Part shown: in pieces, positions 56,601-61,408 of the stretch
Position numbering within the stretch: the first letter of the stretch is position 1
How the letters are laid out: the number at the start of each line of letters is the position of its first letter
Assembly: GCA_017535665.1 (NCBI GenBank)
Contig: JAFXTS010000010.1
Span: forward strand, 1-61,408
Length of the DNA stretch: 61,408 bases
From: Bacteroidales bacterium
Lineage (GTDB): Bacteria > Bacteroidota > Bacteroidia > Bacteroidales > WCHB1-69
Direction of reading: 5' to 3'
The notes under the pieces: generated by a model
What the model was told of the DNA's origin: nothing
Databases searched by the model: none
The model's input: only the letters and a program-made list of their open reading frames with translations
Translations under genes and position numbers: made by a program

Positions 56601-59600
56601 AAACTTCAGACAGAGAATGGCAGGCCATTGAATTGAACACCCCCTTTAATTATAATGGAACAGACAACCTGTTGATTTGTATTGACGATAATACAGGCAC
56701 TACAGATACACGTATATATTGGTGGTGTCGCAACACCTCAGACAACCGTGGCATTCGAGCTTGGGGCAGCAGCAACTTCGACCCGACAGTTGCAGGCACT
56801 CCCAGTGGTGGCAGCAGTCTTGTTGGCACCTTCGTCCCCAACATGGTCATTGGTTTTGCTGGTGGCGGCGGAACAGGTTACGCTTCTAACGAGTATGCTC
56901 CTAACGATGAAGTGGAAATCACGGCTACACCCAACTATGGCTACACCTTTGCCGACTGGACGGTGGACGGCACTGCAGCGGGCAGCGACAACCCCACCAC
57001 TCTGATCATGGATGACGACCACACCGTAGTGGCCAACTTCGACCCCATCCCCTACACCGTAAGTGTTTCCTCCACTCCGGCAGAATACAGCACTGTCTCC
57101 GGTGATGGCATCTATAATTACGGTACCAGTTGTACGGTGACGGCCTCCACGACAGTTGACTGCTACCAGTTTGTAAACTGGACTCTGAATGGCACTGTGG
57201 TATCCACACAACCCAACTATACCTTCACCGTAACTTCCGACTGTGCACTCGTGGCCCACTTCGCCATCCCCGCTCCCGCAAGCCTCACCGTCAGCAACAT
57301 TACCGGCAGTTCCGCCGATGTCTCCTGGACGGGTAACGCTGAAAGTTACGATTTGATCTGCTATCCCACTAACAACCCGACAGAAACAGTTTATTCTGAC
57401 GACTTTAGCACCAACACCATCAGTCCCAATTTCAACAATAACATATCCTCTTATCCGTGGGTTATTTCTTCCACCAATCCTCACTCGGGTAGTTACTGTA
57501 TGGCAAGTGGCAACAATGGTGTAAATAGCACCACGTCCGATATTTCTATGACATACACCTTTGATGTACCTGGTGTTATCGAATTTTATAGTCGAGTTTC
57601 ATCTGAAGAGAATTGGGACTATGGTCGTTTCTTCATTGATGGAACACAACAATATCAAGAATCTGGTGCTGGCTCATGGACACTCAGAAGTTATCATGTC
57701 ACCGCAGGCACTCACACATTCCTTTGGAGATTTTATAAGGATAGCTCAAATGGTCACAATGACGACCGATACTATGTTGATGATATTAACATCAAATTTG
57801 AGATACCTACTGACCCCATTGTGGTGTATGATGCCACCTCACCCTATACCATTTGCGGCCTTGACCCCAACACCTCATACGAAGTACAAGTGCATGGTAT
57901 CTGCGTTGGAGAAAATGGTCCGAACGTTACCCGAACCTTCACCACTAATAACACCGCCATTCCTTTCTCGGCGGGTACTATTACCGAAGGCACCTATGCA
58001 CCCTGCGGTGACATCACAGAATCACAAACTATTAACTCCTTAATTGAAACTGCGGAAGTTGAAGTTGAGCTTACCGAACCCATCACCATCGGTAGTGGAA
58101 CAAACACTAACTCATACCTTCCCACCTACGAATTTTACAATTACTCTTTAACGCAACAGATCTACACCGCAGCTGAGATTCTAAATGCAGGAGGTATCGC
58201 TGGTTCCATCCACAGTGTTGCGTTCCAGTTATCTGCAAGTAACACCACTACAAGATCTTGTGCCATTTACATGAAGCACACTAATAAGACCTCATTCTCT
58301 GGCAGCTCTGATTGGGAATCCATATCAGCAGCCGACCAAGTATATAATGGAACAGTTTCCTACTCCTCAGCAGACAATAATTTATGGGTAACCATCACGC
58401 TTGACGAGCCCTTTGAATACAATGGGACCAGTAACCTACTGATTTGCGTAGATGACAATACCGGTTCATACGTTTCAAGTGTATCGAAGAAAGTAGATGC
58501 GGTGACAAGTGCAGCTATCCGTATCTATTCTGATGGAACCAACTATAACGCTCTTTCACCCACCAGTTATAGCGGTACAGTGTTAAATTATCGGAATAAT
58601 ATTCAATTAGGGTTTACTGGCACTGCCACCATCACTACGACGCTCTTCGATGGCACGGCCACAGGCAACGGCGTTGAGTATCAGTGGAAACTTGACAACG
58701 AGCCCATTGAGGGTGCCACTAGCGATAGTTACACTGTCACCGTCGCCGAGATGGAAGGACTCACCCCGAGTCTCCACACCTACACCCGCTGGGTGAAGGA
58801 CGCTTGCAACGACTGGGCACAGTCGGAAGGCGAATATATCCTCGACCTGCGCGTGCCCGGCAACCCCGAGATTACTGAGATCCCCACTGACCTCCTCTGC
58901 GGCGACCAGGCTACCCTCAACGTCTCCTCCGAGAACTCCAGCAACATGCAGTTGATGTACTTCTGGTACAACGAATATCCCATCTCCAACAACATTCAAC
59001 CCATCGCCCATAGCGAAGACCAGTACATCACCCAACCGCTGTCTCTCGGCACCAACACCCTGTATGTGCAGGCTGTCTCCTACCGCGTAGAGAACGACAT
59101 TGACACCATCTGGCAGTGCACCTCCGAACCCACCGAGGTGACCCTTACTGCAGCACCGTTTGAGGCCGCGGCTACCGCCGAGATCATGCCCAACACCTGC
59201 GGCAACTTCTTCACCCTCCAAATCGAAGGCAATCCGACGCCCAACCACACCTACGTATGGTACTCCGACGCCGACTGCACCCACGAGGTGGGCAGGGGCT
59301 ACTCCTACACCTTAGGGGATCGCCAGACTGAAACCGCCACCTACTACCTGCGCGAGTACGCATGGGAAGTTGAGGGCGGCACCTACCTCTGCCAGTCCAG
59401 CAACACCAACTCTGTTGTGGTGACCGTCCTTCCGCTGGAGGCCCCCTCTACCCTCAATGACACATACGAAATTTGCAAGGGTCAGCCGCTGAACATCGAA
59501 GCCTTCGGTGAAGCAAACGACGAACAAGGTCTCTTGGATCCTTACATCGTATGGTTCACCAGCAGCGACGCCACCGAGTGGATCGACACCACCGCCAGCG

Positions 59601-61408
59601 GCAGCCCGCTGAGCCGTCAGATTGCTGACGTATCCACCACGCTCTACGCCGCCACCGCCTCCTACATCGACTCCTACAGCGGTCCGATGCACTTGTCTGC
59701 ACCCGCCGCTACGCAGACCAACTATGGTAACGCCGTCTATTTCGACATTACAGCCGGCAATAGCCCCATCGTGCTCGACTCCATCGACCTGCATGTCAGA
59801 AGTGGCCAGGGCACTGGAGTTCAGCAACAGGTATATGTGTACAACGGCAGTATTGAAAACGTCAACCCGATTGACCCCAATATTTGGGGATTGCGTAATA
59901 CTACTATGGACTATGACGGCGGCGAACACGCCATCATCCATTTCAGCGACCCGATTAGCCTCGAACCCAACGAGACCATCTCGCTGCTCATCAACACCAG
60001 CAACGCTATGCAGCTCTACTACAACATGGAGAGCCAGATCCAATTGGGTGATGTCCTCGCTTCCAACAACTTCATGACCATCCACAAGGGCTATGGTTTC
60101 CAGTACACCTCCGACTTCCAGATCGGATTCCCGTCTGCCTATCCGAATCCCTTGAGTTTCTGCGGTACCATCCACTTCGATGTGGAGGGCGAACTTCATT
60201 TCGGCTGTATGTCGGAAGACCGCACCGCAGTGGCCGTTATCGTTGACAGTCTGCCGCAGGTCGGCACCTTCGATGATCCCGACCCGCTCTGCAACGGCGA
60301 CAACCTCACCGAGGAGGTTCTTGAGGAACTTCTGCCCGAAATCATCTGGAACACCATCTCCGACAATGCTGACAGCCGTATCGAGGTATGGATGGTCTCC
60401 GTGAACGATGAGGAGCCCGAGTTGCTGACTGACGACATGGTGTTCTACTACGGCAACGACTACACCCTCATCCGCAAAGCCATCAACAACTGCGGTGAGA
60501 ACCAGTCGGAAGCCCACATCACCGTATATGCTCCTCCGGCGTTCACCGAAGAGGTTGACATTCCTGAAGAGCTCTGCGCCAACACCCCCATCGAACTCGA
60601 CATGCCCATGTCTGACGAGACCGGCACCGACGAGGAGACCTGGTGGGAGTACACCGGCGTGGAAGAGGAGGACTACCAGGAGCTTGACACCGAGTCCGGC
60701 ATCCCCGCCATCGGACAGTACTACATCCGCGCACGCATCGAGAACACCTGCGGCGGCAACGCCACCGATCCCGTGCTGGTGGAGGTCCGCGACCTTCCCG
60801 CCATCGCACCCGTCGAGGTGACCGAGATCGCCACCTGCTTCGGCCAGGCCATCAGCCCCGAAGCCCCCGAAGTGGAGTACAACCTCTCGCAGGGCACCGC
60901 CACCTGGGTCCTCGTGCAGGATGACCAGACGGCCGACCCCGTCGAGCTCACCTTCCCGCAGACCGCCGACATGTCATGGGACGGCGTGCGCATCTGCTAC
61001 GCCGCCACCAACGACTGCGGCACCACCTATGCCGACACCCTCACCCTGACGGTGCACCCCGACCTCGCACTGACGGTCAGCCACGACCTCACCGCTCCTT
61101 ACATCTGCCCCGCTGTGGGTGTGGAGTTGACAGCCAGCACCCCGGTCGCCGACGCCACCTTCGAGTGGAGCAACGACGACGAGGGCGGCTTGGTGTCCAC
61201 CACCGGCAACCCCGTGGCAGCCAAGAACGGCTCCGAGGATGTTAACCATTACTACACTGTGGTGGCTACCGACGGCTTCGGCTGCCGTGACACCGCCACC
61301 ACCACTGTGGCCGTGGTCTTCCACAACGACCTCGTTTACGACACCGTTGAGATCTGCGAACTTGAACTGCCCTACACCTACGTTTACGGTGATCAGGACA
61401 CCACCCTC
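53621..61408 (+). CDS. Second giant T9SS-type modular surface protein, cut by window end
   Basis: An open frame of 2,596 codons runs off the right edge without a stop. The signal region is nearly identical to that of the first giant protein (LSNTGRRSRLALLPL, GVGQKAWG). Then come an anchor-J-like domain (residues ~40-205), two tandem GEVED domains (~217-365 and ~371-518, each ending GExEDYMLTV), the ~150-residue YNGT module (three copies: ~530-700, ~890-1080, ~1490-1665), and InlB B-repeat-like units (WSIDGIATSISTPTITLTMDEDHSVVANF and others, ~715-1215). An FN3/anchor-J pair follows. From residue ~1,680 it aligns without obvious gaps to the first giant protein from residue ~1,610. A T9SS type A ending is expected beyond the edge but not seen. 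Confidence 0.9.
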   Translation, partial: MKAFFTLSNTGRRSRLALLPLFMGILLCIGVGQKAWGQTLLTQNFENISSISTSYSSTGWYAYNAGNGNNWEITDEMSNSGSYCVSYSYNSSYSANCYLVSAPFNVSANMTSLNVSLQEMTYYYDSYPERFEVFFVKASDFSTAAGVVSATHYNAIASATYTNEDFAQVSGSNTSSALAGQSVRLVVHCTSNADMYMLFIDDITVTESTPGGSTTVACTPTFSDPSDDYISAFSTSGGNTNINNSTSYTSSGYSNYYNSYSASIAAGQTLTCTVIPSSSSWEYGHAIWVDWNNDGSFTSAERVAYSSAVATGTWSSSFTVPSSTPAGNYRMRVLQEYYTASPEAPCVSASYGEAEDYMLTVTSGGGSPTVTCTPTFSDPSDDYISTFSTSGGNTNINNSTSYSSSGYSNYYNNYSASIAAGQTLTCTVIPSSSSWEYGHAIWVDWNNDGSFTSAERVAYSSATATGTWSSSFTVPSSTPAGNYRMRVLQEYYTASPEDPCVSASFGEGEDYMLTVTSGGTAPVTTECEQIGQGTGTTYYFPIDNYFNYSCTEQIYLASEVGDAGTITSIKFYYNYGTSYTCSNVTMYMKNVSRSSFASTTDYEPLSASDIVWTGSIAPTSAGWYTFTLNTPFEYDGTSNLLVAFYDGTSGYPGTSYTWRQTTSPNSANMALRYYSDSSNPDPYNLGSYSGSKQTYTYRANMEVCVQRISVPTSTLTTSVSPAETGTITFDPDPTYSGNRYETGTEVELTATPEEGYTFSSWSIDGIATSISTPTITLTMDEDHSVVANFAPLAYTVSVSADPAEYGTVTGGGSYDYGTSCTVTAAPSNATYRFVNWTQNGNVVSTDANYTFTVPAHDCSLVANFVLTPYTLTTSANPNAGGTVTHHSITDPTSNANEMVEIVDPSSTVQQVAFPVNFIWAYTENQMILHADEIGQAGAITSLSYQRYSEGSGSPVTRNINIYMKHTTMSAYSTTADWVAVGPADLVYSGNYTFQTSDREWQAIELNTPFNYNGTDNLLICIDDNTGTTDTRIYWWCRNTSDNRGIRAWGSSNFDPTVAGTPSGGSSLVGTFVPNMVIGFAGGGGTGYASNEYAPNDEVEITATPNYGYTFADWTVDGTAAGSDNPTTLIMDDDHTVVANFDPIPYTVSVSSTPAEYSTVSGDGIYNYGTSCTVTASTTVDCYQFVNWTLNGTVVSTQPNYTFTVTSDCALVAHFAIPAPASLTVSNITGSSADVSWTGNAESYDLICYPTNNPTETVYSDDFSTNTISPNFNNNISSYPWVISSTNPHSGSYCMASGNNGVNSTTSDISMTYTFDVPGVIEFYSRVSSEENWDYGRFFIDGTQQYQESGAGSWTLRSYHVTAGTHTFLWRFYKDSSNGHNDDRYYVDDINIKFEIPTDPIVVYDATSPYTICGLDPNTSYEVQVHGICVGENGPNVTRTFTTNNTAIPFSAGTITEGTYAPCGDITESQTINSLIETAEVEVELTEPITIGSGTNTNSYLPTYEFYNYSLTQQIYTAAEILNAGGIAGSIHSVAFQLSASNTTTRSCAIYMKHTNKTSFSGSSDWESISAADQVYNGTVSYSSADNNLWVTITLDEPFEYNGTSNLLICVDDNTGSYVSSVSKKVDAVTSAAIRIYSDGTNYNALSPTSYSGTVLNYRNNIQLGFTGTATITTTLFDGTATGNGVEYQWKLDNEPIEGATSDSYTVTVAEMEGLTPSLHTYTRWVKDACNDWAQSEGEYILDLRVPGNPEITEIPTDLLCGDQATLNVSSENSSNMQLMYFWYNEYPISNNIQPIAHSEDQYITQPLSLGTNTLYVQAVSYRVENDIDTIWQCTSEPTEVTLTAAPFEAAATAEIMPNTCGNFFTLQIEGNPTPNHTYVWYSDADCTHEVGRGYSYTLGDRQTETATYYLREYAWEVEGGTYLCQSSNTNSVVVTVLPLEAPSTLNDTYEICKGQPLNIEAFGEANDEQGLLDPYIVWFTSSDATEWIDTTASGSPLSRQIADVSTTLYAATASYIDSYSGPMHLSAPAATQTNYGNAVYFDITAGNSPIVLDSIDLHVRSGQGTGVQQQVYVYNGSIENVNPIDPNIWGLRNTTMDYDGGEHAIIHFSDPISLEPNETISLLINTSNAMQLYYNMESQIQLGDVLASNNFMTIHKGYGFQYTSDFQIGFPSAYPNPLSFCGTIHFDVEGELHFGCMSEDRTAVAVIVDSLPQVGTFDDPDPLCNGDNLTEEVLEELLPEIIWNTISDNADSRIEVWMVSVNDEEPELLTDDMVFYYGNDYTLIRKAINNCGENQSEAHITVYAPPAFTEEVDIPEELCANTPIELDMPMSDETGTDEETWWEYTGVEEEDYQELDTESGIPAIGQYYIRARIENTCGGNATDPVLVEVRDLPAIAPVEVTEIATCFGQAISPEAPEVEYNLSQGTATWVLVQDDQTADPVELTFPQTADMSWDGVRICYAATNDCGTTYADTLTLTVHPDLALTVSHDLTAPYICPAVGVELTASTPVADATFEWSNDDEGGLVSTTGNPVAAKNGSEDVNHYYTVVATDGFGCRDTATTTVAVVFHNDLVYDTVEICELELPYTYVYGDQDTTL
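54271..55175 (+). repeat. 462-bp tandem duplication encoding two GEVED domains
   Basis: Units at 54271-54713 and 54733-55175 are offset by exactly 462 bp (154 codons). By hand count they differ at about 23 of ~443 positions, roughly 95% identity. Long internal stretches, for example around 54440-54530, are identical. The protein unit ends in GEAEDYMLTVTSGG or GEGEDYMLTVTSGG. Confidence 0.92.

Overview
The window looks like a chromosomal segment of an uncultured member of the Bacteroidales. The evidence is: (i) many TAnnTTTG -7 promoter boxes (mostly TATCTTTG or close variants) a short distance upstream of starts, with few Shine-Dalgarno sequences; (ii) type IX secretion (T9SS) cargo with type A and type B C-terminal signals, plus the T9SS component PorQ; (iii) families typical of the phylum (DUF5689 lipoproteins, a stand-alone RfaE domain II, a large membrane pyrophosphatase). 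T9SS makes a typical gut Bacteroides unlikely. Genus and species cannot be resolved from the sequence alone. No rRNA, tRNA, CRISPR array or recognisable transposase was seen.

Layout. 1-2.2 kb: minus-strand type I restriction-modification genes, a single-domain HsdS-like protein followed by HsdM. 2.3-6.9 kb: murD and polA, with recX convergent and overlapping the polA end. 6.9-10.1 kb: a large T9SS type A surface protein, divergent from an HhH (ComEA-like) membrane protein. 11.1-15.8 kb: membrane pyrophosphatase, a DUF362/ferredoxin lipoprotein and recF. 16-18.2 kb: the acpP-fabF-rnc cluster. 18.2-22.2 kb: a PQQ-type beta-propeller protein, a MuiA-like protein and superoxide dismutase. 22.3-27.4 kb: a tightly packed run of a flippase-like LPG-synthase domain protein, heptose-1-phosphate adenylyltransferase, M23/LysM peptidase and a T9SS type B protein. 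27.4-28.8 kb: an HSDR_N-like nuclease-fold protein and fabD. 28.8-34.2 kb: an M6 metalloprotease carrying a T9SS signal, porQ, a DegT-type aminotransferase and an MCE/MlaD protein. 34.2-41.5 kb: a minus-strand run of TonB-dependent receptor, two DUF5689 lipoproteins, ribBA and apbE. 41.5-42.3 kb: a GC-rich, highly palindromic intergenic element. 42.3-61.4 kb: two tandem giant secreted proteins (the first 3,712 residues, the second cut by the window end).

How the parts fit. Envelope biogenesis and surface display dominate: peptidoglycan (murD, M23), fatty acids (acpP, fabF, fabD), LPS heptose (rfaE2), lipid transport (MCE) and T9SS (PorQ plus at least five cargo proteins). The most unusual part is the giant pair. 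They share a signal-peptide cassette, have largely different, module-shuffled N-terminal halves, and return to high nucleotide identity in the C-terminal part seen. That patchwork suggests duplication followed by gene conversion and domain shuffling. A nested palindromic element lies just upstream of the pair.
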